From positions 1-64,000 of the forward strand of contig CAYJFQ010000002.1 in the NCBI GenBank assembly GCA_964369955.1: a stretch of 64,000 bases of DNA. The letters run 5' to 3'. Below, in pieces: positions 52,309-61,141 of this stretch. The DNA comes from CAYJFQ01 sp964369955 (lineage in GTDB: Bacteria > Bacillota_I > Bacilli_A > Erysipelotrichales > Erysipelotrichaceae). The notes beneath the pieces were generated by a model. That model did no database searches, had not been told where the DNA came from, and was given only the letters and a program-made list of their open reading frames with translations. How positions within the stretch are numbered: the stretch's first letter is position 1; each line of letters begins with the position of its first letter. The position numbers and the translations under genes were made by a program.

Positions 52309-52333
52309 AAATGGGCGAAAGCTCATTTTTTTT
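52309..52333 (+). terminator. Terminator of ssb
   Basis: AAATGGGC and GCTCATTT pair around a GAAA tetraloop, followed by a T-run. The thyA -10 box follows directly. Confidence 0.85.
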
Positions 52334-52334
52334 G

Positions 52335-52340
52335 TATAAT
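52335..52340 (+). promoter_or_regulatory. Candidate -10 box of thyA
   Basis: TATAAT directly after the ssb terminator, 16 bases before the thyA ATG, with GAAGGTGAT between as ribosome-binding site. Confidence 0.45.
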
Positions 52341-52356
52341 TATAGAAGGTGATAAT

Positions 52357-53229
52357 ATGAAACAATATCTTGAATTAGCAAAATTTGTTATGAAAAATGG
52401 AGAAGAACGTAAAGATAGAACCTCAACAGGAACCAAGAGTATTTTTGGTTACCAAATGCGTTTTGACCTAAGTGAAGGATTTCCTTTACTCACAACCAAA
52501 CAAGTTTATTATAAAGGAATAATCCATGAATTATTATGGTTCCTAACAGGTAGCACCAATATTAGACCACTTGTAGATAATAATGTTCGTATTTGGAATG
52601 AATGGCCATATGTTAAATTTACTAAATCTTCTGATTTTAATGGAGAATCTATTGAAGAGTATGTCGAAAAGATTAAATGTGATCTAGAGTTTGCAGATAA
52701 ACATGGTGATTTAGGACCTGTTTATGGTAAGCAATGGCGCGATTTCTTTGGAATTGACCAAATTTCAGAAGTTATTGAAGAAATAAAGAACAATCCTTTT
52801 TCTCGTCGTTTAATAGTGATGGCTTACAATCCGGCACAAGTGAGTGATATGGCTTTACCTCCTTGTCATTCATTCTTTCAATTTTATGTAAGTTCTGATG
52901 GAAAGAAATTATCTTTACAACTTTACCAAAGAAGTGCAGATATATTTTTAGGAGTGCCATTTAACATTGCTTCTTATGCACTTTTGTTAATGATGGTTGC
53001 TAGGGTTACTGGTTTAGAGGCTTATGAATTTGTTCATACACTAGGTGATGCTCATATCTATAATGACCATTTCCAACAAATTAATACACAATTGAGTAGA
53101 GCGCCGTATAAATTACCTAAGTTAATAATTAAAAGAGATGTTAAAGATATTTTTGACTTCAAATATGAAGATTTTGAGATTGTTGATTATCAACATCATC
53201 CAAAATTGGTCGGAAAGGTGAGTGTTTAA
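52357..53229 (+). CDS. thyA: Thymidylate synthase
   Basis: Converts dUMP to dTMP using methylene-tetrahydrofolate, 290 residues. DRTSTGTKSIFGYQMRFDLS starts the protein; the catalytic Cys is in LPPCHSFFQFYV; RSADIFLGVPFNIASYALL and DAHIYNDHF bind folate and dUMP. The region around 85-120 (NGESIEEYVEKIKCDLEFAD) is the insertion of the longer ThyA form. dfrA follows one base later, which regenerates the folate. Confidence 0.97.
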   Translation: MKQYLELAKFVMKNGEERKDRTSTGTKSIFGYQMRFDLSEGFPLLTTKQVYYKGIIHELLWFLTGSTNIRPLVDNNVRIWNEWPYVKFTKSSDFNGESIEEYVEKIKCDLEFADKHGDLGPVYGKQWRDFFGIDQISEVIEEIKNNPFSRRLIVMAYNPAQVSDMALPPCHSFFQFYVSSDGKKLSLQLYQRSADIFLGVPFNIASYALLLMMVARVTGLEAYEFVHTLGDAHIYNDHFQQINTQLSRAPYKLPKLIIKRDVKDIFDFKYEDFEIVDYQHHPKLVGKVSV

Positions 53230-53694
53230 ATGTTAAGTATTATAGTAGCTGTTGATAGTGAATTAGGTATTGGTAAAGATAATTGGATGCCTTGGAATTT
53301 ACCGGAAGATTTAAAACAATTTAAAGAACGCACTTTAGGACATAAAATAATTATGGGATATACAACTTTTTCTGGATTGCCAGGCGCACTTAAAAATAGA
53401 CACACTTATGTAATTAATCAGGAGTTATTAGAGTCTTCTGATAATGTTACTTATATTAATAATTTAAACAAGTTTATTAGCGAGGTCAAAGATGTCGAAG
53501 AGGAGTATTTTGTTTGTGGTGGATCAAGTATTTATCGACAAATGTTACCTCATTGCAAAAAGATGTATATCAGTCATGTTGATGGCGTTTATCCTGCTGA
53601 TACTTATTTTCCAATTTTTGAGTTTAGTGATTGGGAAATTATTAATGAAAGAAAATATGATGGATTTATAATGAAGGAATATAGGAGAAAATAG
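53230..53694 (+). CDS. dfrA: Dihydrofolate reductase
   Basis: Reduces dihydrofolate with NADPH, 154 residues. The N-terminus LSIIVAVDSELGIGKDNWMP, PWNLPEDLKQFKERTLGHKI and the FVCGGSSIYRQMLP NADPH segment are the family features. GAAAGGTG precedes the start. It lies directly after thyA and before pdp, linking thymidylate supply to nucleoside salvage. Confidence 0.96.
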   Translation: MLSIIVAVDSELGIGKDNWMPWNLPEDLKQFKERTLGHKIIMGYTTFSGLPGALKNRHTYVINQELLESSDNVTYINNLNKFISEVKDVEEEYFVCGGSSIYRQMLPHCKKMYISHVDGVYPADTYFPIFEFSDWEIINERKYDGFIMKEYRRK

Positions 53695-53695
53695 T

Positions 53696-54988
53696 GTGAA
53701 CATAGTTGAGATAATAGAGAAGAAAAAATGTGGATTAGAATTAAATGAAACTGAAATTAATTTTTTTGTAAATGGTTATGTAGATGGAAGCGTTATGGAT
53801 TACCAAGCTAGTGCATTACTGATGGCTATTTTATTAAAAGGAATGAACGCAATGGAGACTTCATTATTAACAAAGGCAATGATTAATAGTGGAGATACCA
53901 TTGATTTGTCTTCAATTTCAGGGGTTAAGGTTGATAAACATTCTACTGGTGGTGTTGGTGATAAAACTTCAATTGCTTTATTGCCATTGTTAGCAGCTTG
54001 TGGATGCAAGTGTGCTAAAATGTCCGGAAGAGGATTAGGGTTTACAGGCGGAACTTTAGATAAGTTGGAGAGCATTCCTGATTTCAACGTTTCATTAACT
54101 AATGAACAATTTCTTAAGCAAGTTAATGAAATTGGGTTAGCAATTATTGGGCAAACAGGTAATCTTGTTCCAGCAGATAAAAAGATGTATGCGTTAAGAG
54201 ATGTAACTGCTACTGTTGATTGCTTACCTTTGATTGCGTCTTCAATTATGAGTAAGAAATTAGCAGCAGGAAGTGACACTATTTTATTGGATGTAAAATA
54301 TGGCAAGGGTGCTTTTATGAAAGATGTTGAAGACGCGAAAGTTTTGGCAAAAGCTATGACTGAAATAGGAATTGCTGCTGGCAAAGACACAAAGGCAGTT
54401 CTTTCACCAATGAATCAGCCTCTAGGTTTAGCTATTGGTAATACTGTTGAAATCATTGAGGCGATTAAGACACTGAAGGGAGAAGGGCCTGAAGATTTTT
54501 TAGAGTTATTGTTAGAGTCTGGAGAGATCATTCTTCAGCAAGCAAATATCGCTAGTGATGCTGATAGCGCCAGAAAAATGTTGTTAGATTCAATAAAATC
54601 AGGGGCTGCTTTAAATAAATTAAGAGAGATGATTAGTTATCAAGGCGGCAATCAAGAAGTGTGCAATGATTACACTTTAATGCCTACTGCTAAATATGTA
54701 ACTGCTGTTGATGGCTTAAATGGTTATTTAAAAGAAATTGATACCTTAGATCTTGCGTTTTTCGTTAATAGTTTAGGCGGAGGGCGTGAAAGGAAAGAAG
54801 ATGAAATTGACCACGCAGTAGGACTTGTCTTGAATTGTAAAATTGGAGACAAGTTAGATGGAATTCCTATATGTTATATTCATCATAATAAGTTGTTGTC
54901 TGACGAAGAAATTAGTGATTTAAAAAATGCTTTTATTACAACTGATGAAGTTGTTAAAAAGTTAGAAGGGTCTCATAGTTTAGTTTGA
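53696..54988 (+). CDS. pdp: Pyrimidine-nucleoside phosphorylase
   Basis: Cleaves thymidine and uridine to base and (deoxy)ribose-1-phosphate, 430 residues. The signature SGRGLGFTGGTLDKLESIP and KHSTGGVGDKTS phosphate-binding loop are intact, as are DVTATVDCLPLIASSIMSKK and KYGKGAFM. GTG 53696 is the start, with AGGAGA. The TGA stop overlaps scpA's start (TGATG), evidence that TGA is a stop codon here. deoC later in the window would process the deoxyribose-phosphate. Confidence 0.95.
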   Translation: MNIVEIIEKKKCGLELNETEINFFVNGYVDGSVMDYQASALLMAILLKGMNAMETSLLTKAMINSGDTIDLSSISGVKVDKHSTGGVGDKTSIALLPLLAACGCKCAKMSGRGLGFTGGTLDKLESIPDFNVSLTNEQFLKQVNEIGLAIIGQTGNLVPADKKMYALRDVTATVDCLPLIASSIMSKKLAAGSDTILLDVKYGKGAFMKDVEDAKVLAKAMTEIGIAAGKDTKAVLSPMNQPLGLAIGNTVEIIEAIKTLKGEGPEDFLELLLESGEIILQQANIASDADSARKMLLDSIKSGAALNKLREMISYQGGNQEVCNDYTLMPTAKYVTAVDGLNGYLKEIDTLDLAFFVNSLGGGRERKEDEIDHAVGLVLNCKIGDKLDGIPICYIHHNKLLSDEEISDLKNAFITTDEVVKKLEGSHSLV

Positions 54989-55728
54989 TGAATAAAGAGT
55001 TGATAGTTTCGATTGATAATTTTGAGGGACCTCTTGATTTGATGGTCCATTTGATTAAGGAAAACAAATTAGATTTGTTTAATTTGGATATTTTAGTCTT
55101 GGCGACTCAGTATATTGAATATATAAAATTAATGGAAGAAATGGATTTAGAAATTGCTGGAGAATATTTAGTAATATTAGCTGATTTAATTGAGTATAAA
55201 ACTAAAAAGTTGTTGCCAAAAGAAACTGCTGAATTAAGTGATAATTATCAGGGAGTTGATCCTGAAACTTTAGTTGCTAGAATTATTGAATATAAGCGTT
55301 ATAAGGAGGTTTCTAGTGAGTTAGCACGTCTCAATGAAGAGCGTGAAAAATTATTAAGCAAGCCAGTTAGTAGTTTGATTGATAAGTGGGCTAGTGAGGC
55401 AGAGGTTGTTTTAGAGCCTATGGCAATTTATTCGCTTGTTAATGCTATGGATAAGGTGCAAAAGCGTTTAAGCTTACTTGAGCCACTAAAGTTAAAGAAA
55501 ACTGAAAAAGAACTAACTATTGAGGACCGTACGAAAGATATTCGAGTTATGATTAAAGCTTTACCGACAACATTTTCTTTTGAGGATTTATGTAAAGATG
55601 CAACAACCAAAATAGTTGTCATTTTAACATTTTTGTCAATTTTAGAAATGTTGAAGAAAGAAGAGTTAAATTATTTCTTACAAAGTGATATACTATACTT
55701 TCAAAAAGGGGTAGGTTATGTTGAATAA
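54988..55728 (+). CDS. scpA: Segregation and condensation protein A
   Basis: Kleisin subunit of the SMC condensin complex, 246 residues. The N-terminal SMC-binding domain (DNFEGPLDLMVHLIKENKLD, LAGEYLVILADLIEYKTKKL) and the C-terminal winged helix are present. The start ATG 54988 overlaps the pdp stop. It overlaps scpB by 11 bases, the invariant arrangement. Confidence 0.95.
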   Translation: MNKELIVSIDNFEGPLDLMVHLIKENKLDLFNLDILVLATQYIEYIKLMEEMDLEIAGEYLVILADLIEYKTKKLLPKETAELSDNYQGVDPETLVARIIEYKRYKEVSSELARLNEEREKLLSKPVSSLIDKWASEAEVVLEPMAIYSLVNAMDKVQKRLSLLEPLKLKKTEKELTIEDRTKDIRVMIKALPTTFSFEDLCKDATTKIVVILTFLSILEMLKKEELNYFLQSDILYFQKGVGYVE

Positions 55729-56269
55729 AAAGAAACTAGTTGAAGGACTATTATTTATTATCGGCGAAGAAGGAATGTCTATTGAAGAACTTTCAAATGC
55801 ACTAGAAATCACAATTGATGAAGTTTTTACTATTTTAGACCAACTAGAAAAAGAATATCTAAATGAAGATCGTGCTTTTAAGTTAGTTAATCTGGCTGGT
55901 CAATATAAGCTTGTGACCTCTGAAGAAATTTTTGAAGAAGTTGAAAAAGTTTTTAAAGAACAAAAATCGACTCCATTATCCAATTCAGCACTTGAAACAT
56001 TAGCGATCATTGCCTACAAGCAACCAATTACACGTGTTGAAATAGAAGATATTCGTGGAGTAGGTTGTGAAGTTATGTTAAAAAAGTTAGTCGCTAAAGA
56101 GTTAATTGAAGAAGCTGGGAGATTAGATGTTATTGGGAGACCTATCATTTATCGAGTAACTAATAATTTTTTAGATTTGTTTAAACTTTCAAGCCTTGAA
56201 GAATTGCCTAAATTAGATTTAAATAATGAAATAGAAGATGACAATTTATTTGTTGTCTCAGGAGAATAA
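55718..56269 (+). CDS. scpB: Segregation and condensation protein B
   Basis: Partner of ScpA in the SMC complex, 183 residues with two winged-helix domains. Typical stretches are VEGLLFIIGEEGMSIEELSN and LETLAIIAYKQPITRVEIED with IRGVGCEVMLKKLVAKELIE. GGGGTAGG precedes the start. rluB follows after three bases. Confidence 0.95.
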   Translation: MLNKKKLVEGLLFIIGEEGMSIEELSNALEITIDEVFTILDQLEKEYLNEDRAFKLVNLAGQYKLVTSEEIFEEVEKVFKEQKSTPLSNSALETLAIIAYKQPITRVEIEDIRGVGCEVMLKKLVAKELIEEAGRLDVIGRPIIYRVTNNFLDLFKLSSLEELPKLDLNNEIEDDNLFVVSGE

Positions 56270-56272
56270 AAA

Positions 56273-56986
56273 TTGGAAAGATTACAAAAAGTAATTGCTG
56301 CTAGTGGTTTAACGTCAAGACGTAAAGCTGAAGAATTAATAACATCTAATCGTGTTAAAGTTAATGGTGAAATTATTAATACTTTAGGAAGTCAAGTTTC
56401 AAAAAAAGATAAGATTGAAGTGGATGGTAAACTACTGCAAAAAGAAGAACCGGTTTATTTCGTTTTAAACAAACCAAAAAATACTATTTGTAGCGCTAAT
56501 GATGAACACAGCCGTAAGACTATTGTGGAACTAATAAATTGTTCACAAAGAATTTTTCCTGTAGGGCGTTTAGATTATGATACTACTGGGGTGATAATTT
56601 TAACTAATGATGGAGATTTAACTAATGGCTTAACTCATCCTTCAAACGGAATTCCAAAAACTTATGAAATGACTATTACTGGGATATTAAAACCAACGGA
56701 GATTAAAGAACTTGAAAAGGGTGTGAATTTAGAAGATGGGATGACTTTACCAGCTAAAGCTTGGATAACTCATAAAGATTTCAAGAAGAATCGCACAAAG
56801 TTAGAGTTAACAATTACTGAGGGTAGAAATCACCAAGTTAAAAGAATGATTGGATACTTTAATCATGAAGTGTTGAAGTTAAATCGTAAAAGTTTAGGTT
56901 TTTTAAATGTTAATGATTTAAAAAGAGGTGAGTATCGTAAATTGAAGCCTTTTGAAGTTAAACAATTAAAGGAGCTTATTAAATAG
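56273..56986 (+). CDS. rluB: 23S rRNA pseudouridine synthase (RluB type)
   Basis: A 237-residue pseudouridine synthase. An S4 RNA-binding domain (RLQKVIAASGLTSRRKAEEL) precedes the catalytic domain with the Asp in GRLDYDTTGVIILTNDG; EGRNHQVKRMIG is motif III. TTG 56273 is the start with AGGAG upstream. Position after scpB and homology fit RluB (YpuL), which modifies helix 89 in 23S rRNA. It abuts rsmE. Confidence 0.93.
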   Translation: MERLQKVIAASGLTSRRKAEELITSNRVKVNGEIINTLGSQVSKKDKIEVDGKLLQKEEPVYFVLNKPKNTICSANDEHSRKTIVELINCSQRIFPVGRLDYDTTGVIILTNDGDLTNGLTHPSNGIPKTYEMTITGILKPTEIKELEKGVNLEDGMTLPAKAWITHKDFKKNRTKLELTITEGRNHQVKRMIGYFNHEVLKLNRKSLGFLNVNDLKRGEYRKLKPFEVKQLKELIK

Positions 56987-57696
56987 TGCAACAATTTTTT
57001 ATTGAAGGTAGTGCTCAAGAAAAAATAATCCTTAGTGATAAACAGGTATTTCAAATATTAAATGTTTTAAGGTATAAGGTAGGTAGTCAATTTATTGTTG
57101 TCGACACTTTTAATACTGCGTGTTTAGTTAAAGTTATCTCAACTGAACCTTTTTTAGTTGATAAGGTAGAATATATTGAACGAAAAAGTAATGCAACTAA
57201 AGTTAATTTAATGGCATGTTTAATTAAGAAAGATAAGTGGGAATGGTTGTTACAAAAGGCTTGTGAGTTTGGTGCTAATGAAATTACTCCAATTATCAGT
57301 GAGAGATGTGTTGTAAAGCTTGATGACCGCTTAGATGGTAAATATAAGCGTTGGGAGAGTATTTTAAAGGAAGCTTGTGAACAAACAAGAGTTAGTTATA
57401 TTACTAAATTAAATAATCCTGTTAAATTAAAGAATTTGAAACTTCAAAATGGTGTAAATATCGTCGCTTATGAAAGTGAAGACAATTTACAATTAGTTGA
57501 TTTTCTTATGAATAATAATTATTCAGAAATAAATATCTTAATTGGTCCTGAAGGTGGATTTAGCGAACATGAGATTGAGTATTTAGCTAATATAGGTTTT
57601 GTAGTCACTAGTTTAGGAGAAAGAATATATCGTGCTGAATCAGCTGCCTTATACTGTTTAAGCACCATTGATAATGTAAGTAGGTTAAAGAAATGA
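56986..57696 (+). CDS. rsmE: 16S rRNA (uracil1498-N3)-methyltransferase
   Basis: SPOUT-class methyltransferase of 236 residues. The N-terminal PUA-like domain is followed by the trefoil-knot SAM site ILIGPEGGFSEHEIE and LGERIYRAESAALYCLS, both hallmarks of RsmE. GTG 56986 is the start, with AAAGGAGC. It overlaps rluB by one base and mtaB by four bases. Confidence 0.94.
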   Translation: MQQFFIEGSAQEKIILSDKQVFQILNVLRYKVGSQFIVVDTFNTACLVKVISTEPFLVDKVEYIERKSNATKVNLMACLIKKDKWEWLLQKACEFGANEITPIISERCVVKLDDRLDGKYKRWESILKEACEQTRVSYITKLNNPVKLKNLKLQNGVNIVAYESEDNLQLVDFLMNNNYSEINILIGPEGGFSEHEIEYLANIGFVVTSLGERIYRAESAALYCLSTIDNVSRLKK

Positions 57697-58931
57697 AAAG
57701 TTTTGCAATAATGACTTTGGGATGTAAAGTTAATGGATATGAAAGCGAAAGTTATTACCAAGGTTTAATAGAACTGGGTTACAAAGCTAAAAATTTTGAA
57801 GAGGTGGCTGATATTTACATTATAAATACTTGTACGGTCACAAACACAGCTTCTAGTAAGAGTCGTAAAATGATTAATAGATGTCGCAAATTAAATCCAA
57901 ATGCTTTTGTTTGTGTGGTTGGTTGTTATGTACAGAGTTTATTGGATAAAGATCAACCATTAGGAATTGATTTAGTTATTGGCAGTAAGGATAAAAACAA
58001 ACTAGTGGAATTAGTTGCTAATAGTACACGTGGCAATTATGTCACTAGCTTAAATAACTTAACTTTTGAACATCTAAATTTAAACAGTTTTAAACATACT
58101 CGAGCCTATTTGAAGATACAAGATGGATGTAATCAATTTTGTAGTTATTGTATCATTCCTTATGTAAGAGGTAATGAAAGAAGTTTAGATTTTCAAGAAG
58201 TAATTAATAGTGCTAAAAAATTAACTAAAAAACACCACGAAATTGTTTTAGCTGGTATTCATACAGGTAGATATTTTTCTAATGGAAAAAATTTAGAAGA
58301 TTTATTAAGTGAATTAATGAAAATTGATGATTTAAAAAGAATTAGATTATCCTCAATCGAAATAACTGAAATAACTGATGGGATTTTATCTTTAATTAAA
58401 GAGAACAATAAAATTGCAAAACATTTACACATCCCTTTACAAAGTGGGGATGATAAAGTATTAAAATCAATGAATAGGCCATATACTACTAGTTACTTCA
58501 ATGAACGCCTTAGCTTAATAAGAAGAGAAATTCCAAATATTTCTATTTCTACTGATGTTATTGTTGGGTATCCAAGTGAAGATACAGAAAAATGGAATAG
58601 TTCATTGAATTTTATTAAAAGTTGTAATTTTTCTTTTATTCATGTGTTCCCTTTTTCTAAAAGAGAACAAACTACTGCTTATAACATGAAAATGATGTCA
58701 ACTGAAACAGAAAAGAAAGAAAGAGTTAAAGCACTTTTAGATTACTCTAATTTACAATTATCTAATTATGCTGAGAGTTTTATTGGGAAAAAAGTTGAAG
58801 TTATTATTGAAGAGCAAACACAAGGATACAGTAGTGAATATTTAAAAGTTCATTTTTCAAAAACTATTAAAGATAGAAGAATTGTAGAAATAATGGTAAA
58901 ATCAAGTAAAGATGGAATTTTGTTAGGGTAA
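57693..58931 (+). CDS. mtaB: tRNA threonylcarbamoyladenosine methylthiotransferase MtaB
   Basis: Radical-SAM enzyme that methylthiolates t6A37 in tRNA, 412 residues. The N-terminal domain has MTLGCKVNGYESE, NTCTVTNTASSKSR and VGCYVQ; the radical-SAM ligands are C146, C150 and C153 (CNQFCSYC); a short TRAM domain follows. Position after rsmE matches Bacillus. murE follows two bases later. Confidence 0.95.
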   Translation: MKSFAIMTLGCKVNGYESESYYQGLIELGYKAKNFEEVADIYIINTCTVTNTASSKSRKMINRCRKLNPNAFVCVVGCYVQSLLDKDQPLGIDLVIGSKDKNKLVELVANSTRGNYVTSLNNLTFEHLNLNSFKHTRAYLKIQDGCNQFCSYCIIPYVRGNERSLDFQEVINSAKKLTKKHHEIVLAGIHTGRYFSNGKNLEDLLSELMKIDDLKRIRLSSIEITEITDGILSLIKENNKIAKHLHIPLQSGDDKVLKSMNRPYTTSYFNERLSLIRREIPNISISTDVIVGYPSEDTEKWNSSLNFIKSCNFSFIHVFPFSKREQTTAYNMKMMSTETEKKERVKALLDYSNLQLSNYAESFIGKKVEVIIEEQTQGYSSEYLKVHFSKTIKDRRIVEIMVKSSKDGILLG

Positions 58932-58933
58932 AT

Positions 58934-60388
58934 ATGAAAATATCAAGTATTTTTGAAACAGAAATAGAAGTAAATATAAATAGTTTAATGATTGATTCTC
59001 GTAAAAAAGCAAAGAATTCAATGTTTTTTTGTATTGAAGGTTTAACATTTGATGGTCATGATTTTGTTGATAAAGCTATTAAAAATGGAGCTATTTGTAT
59101 TGTTCATAGCAAACAAATAGAGACTAAAAATAGTGAAGTAATTTACATCAGAGTTAATGATGTGATTGAAGCTTTGAATACTGCTATTTCAATCTTTTTT
59201 AACTATAGTCCTCAAAATATTAATTCAATTGGGGTAACTGGTACTGCTGGTAAAACATCAGTTGCTTATTGGTTGAGGGAAGTACTGAGTGATGTAACTA
59301 ATTGTGCTTATATGGGTTCTAAAGGAGTTGTTTACAGTAAAGTTGTTGATGAAAAGAATATTACCACACCTGACACAATAACTTTAGGTTTATGGATCGG
59401 AAAAATGATTAAGGCTAAAGTTGAGACTGTAGTCATGGAAGTATCTTCGATCACTAATGAATTGCGTAATAATGAATTTATAGAGTTTCAGATGGGAATT
59501 TTTACTAATATAACTTCTGAACATTTAGATTTTCATGGAACATTTTCTAACTATTTAAATGCTAAAGGTAAGTTGTTTGATAATTTAGCTAGTGATAGTG
59601 TAGCGATTATTAATATTGATGATGACAATGCTAGTGTGTTGATGGAAAACACTAAGGCACGTATTGTAACTTTTGGAATTAATAAAACTAGTTCATATCA
59701 AGCATTTAATATCGAGACTGATAAGAATGGAACAAGTTTTGAATTAGCATATAATGGCGAACGATATCCAGTTAGAACTAATCTATTGGGAAAGTTTACT
59801 GTCTATAATCTACTAGCTGTCATTGCAGCTGCTTGTGAGAAAGGTATGGAGCTAGAAAGTATATTAAGTAAAGTGGAAAAATTAAAAGCAATAGCAGGAA
59901 GAATGGAAAGAATTAGAGAAGGTCAAGATTTTGAAGTGATCATTGATTTCGCACATACTCCTGAAAGTTTTAAGAACATCTTTGAGTATGCTAGACAAGT
60001 TGCTGGGAAAGAGCGGAGAATAATTAGTGTTTTTGGTGCTCCTGGCAAAAGAGATACTAACAAAAGAAAAAAACTTGGTGAAATGGCCGATAAGTACAGT
60101 GATTTAATAATCTTAACAATGGAAGATCCTCGAAATGAAAATGATTACGATATTGCTATGCAGATTAAAAGCGGAATTAGCAAAACGATTAATTATTATG
60201 TCGAAAATCGAGAGATGGCAATTGAACAAGCTATCAACACTGCTCAAAAAGGCGATGTAGTATTAATTTTAGCTAAGGGTGATGAAAGATTTATTGATGA
60301 AGGATTAGCTAAAACAGTGTATAATTATAAGGGAGATGCACAAATTGCAAGAGAACGTTTGAAAATATTGTGCGATAAGGTGAAATAA
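58934..60388 (+). CDS. murE: UDP-N-acetylmuramyl tripeptide synthetase MurE
   Basis: Mur ligase of 484 residues adding the third amino acid of the peptidoglycan stem. The ATP site is GVTGTAGKTSVAYWLREVL; TTPDTITLG and GKLFDN (carbamylated Lys) are typical. The position that reads DNPR in meso-diaminopimelate enzymes and DNPA in lysine enzymes is EDPRNEND here, so the retained Arg leans towards meso-DAP, but this is not firm. The gene is outside a dcw cluster, next to mtaB. deoC overlaps its stop by one base. Confidence 0.92.
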   Translation: MKISSIFETEIEVNINSLMIDSRKKAKNSMFFCIEGLTFDGHDFVDKAIKNGAICIVHSKQIETKNSEVIYIRVNDVIEALNTAISIFFNYSPQNINSIGVTGTAGKTSVAYWLREVLSDVTNCAYMGSKGVVYSKVVDEKNITTPDTITLGLWIGKMIKAKVETVVMEVSSITNELRNNEFIEFQMGIFTNITSEHLDFHGTFSNYLNAKGKLFDNLASDSVAIINIDDDNASVLMENTKARIVTFGINKTSSYQAFNIETDKNGTSFELAYNGERYPVRTNLLGKFTVYNLLAVIAAACEKGMELESILSKVEKLKAIAGRMERIREGQDFEVIIDFAHTPESFKNIFEYARQVAGKERRIISVFGAPGKRDTNKRKKLGEMADKYSDLIILTMEDPRNENDYDIAMQIKSGISKTINYYVENREMAIEQAINTAQKGDVVLILAKGDERFIDEGLAKTVYNYKGDAQIARERLKILCDKVK

Positions 60389-61056
60389 TGAATAAATATA
60401 TTGATCATACTTTGTTAAAAGCAGATGCTACAAAAGAACAGATTGAAAAACTATGTAAGGAAGCAATAGAGTATAATTTCTTCTCGGTGTGTGTAAATTC
60501 TAGTTGGGTTACTTATTGTAAAGAATTGTTGAAAGATAGTGACGTAAAAGTTTGTGCCGTAGTGGGGTTTCCATTAGGTGCAATGTCTACTAAGGCAAAA
60601 GCTTTAGAAGCTAAAACTGCATGTGAAGATGGTGCTGATGAATTAGATATGGTTATCAGCATTGGAAAGTTAAAATCAAACATGGATAATGATGTATTTG
60701 ATGATATTAAAGCGGTTGTCAACGCAAGCACCAGTCCAGTAAAGGTGATTATTGAAACGTGCTTACTAACTGATGAAGAAAAGAAACGCGTTACTCAAAT
60801 GGTTGTTGATGCTAAAGCAGCATTTGTAAAAACTAGTACAGGTTTTTCTACGGCTGGAGCAACAATAGCTGATGTTGAACTTATGAAAAGTGTAGTTAAA
60901 GATGAAATTGAAATTAAAGCTGCTGGTGGAGTGAGCAATGTTGATGATCTAAATGCTATGATTAAGGCTGGAGCTACAAGGATTGGAACTAGTAGAGGTG
61001 TTAGCTTGATGGAGATGGCTAAAGGCAATAAAGTAGAGTCTTCAAACGGTTACTAA
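60388..61056 (+). CDS. deoC: Deoxyribose-phosphate aldolase
   Basis: Class I aldolase that cleaves 2-deoxyribose-5-phosphate to glyceraldehyde-3-phosphate and acetaldehyde, 222 residues. DHTLLKADATKEQIEKL, EARKTACEDGADELDMVISIGKL and AFVKTSTGFSTAGAT (Schiff-base Lys) and KAAGGVSN (second Lys) are the active-site motifs; the third reads EAKTACEDGADELD here. It works downstream of pdp in nucleoside catabolism, although the two genes are not adjacent. Confidence 0.96.
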   Translation: MNKYIDHTLLKADATKEQIEKLCKEAIEYNFFSVCVNSSWVTYCKELLKDSDVKVCAVVGFPLGAMSTKAKALEAKTACEDGADELDMVISIGKLKSNMDNDVFDDIKAVVNASTSPVKVIIETCLLTDEEKKRVTQMVVDAKAAFVKTSTGFSTAGATIADVELMKSVVKDEIEIKAAGGVSNVDDLNAMIKAGATRIGTSRGVSLMEMAKGNKVESSNGY

Positions 61057-61064
61057 AATAGATG

Positions 61065-61094
61065 AAATCATACCGATTATTGGTATGATTTTTT
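61065..61094 (+). terminator. Terminator of deoC
   Basis: AAATCATACC (61065-61074) and GGTATGATTT (61082-61091) pair around a seven-base loop, followed by T bases. Confidence 0.85.
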
Positions 61095-61104
61095 ATTTAT
61101 TAAC

Positions 61105-61136
61105 ATAAAAAAAATGACATGTTGACATGTCATTTT
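61105..61136 (-). terminator. Terminator of the AI-2E permease gene
   Basis: AAATGACATGT (61112-61122) and ACATGTCATTT (61125-61135) form an 11-bp stem with a two-base centre. On the minus strand the stem is followed by a long T-run. Confidence 0.85.
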
Positions 61137-61141
61137 TAAGA

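Noticed and set aside
53800..54390. Minus-strand open frame of 196 codons
   Set aside because: It is antisense to the catalytic core of pdp, has no RBS and no recognisable family.
47430..54988. Mycoplasma-type code with UGA as Trp
   Set aside because: UGA ends the copZ-like gene, the aminotransferase gene and pdp at the right places, each overlapping the next start, and Trp is encoded by TGG.
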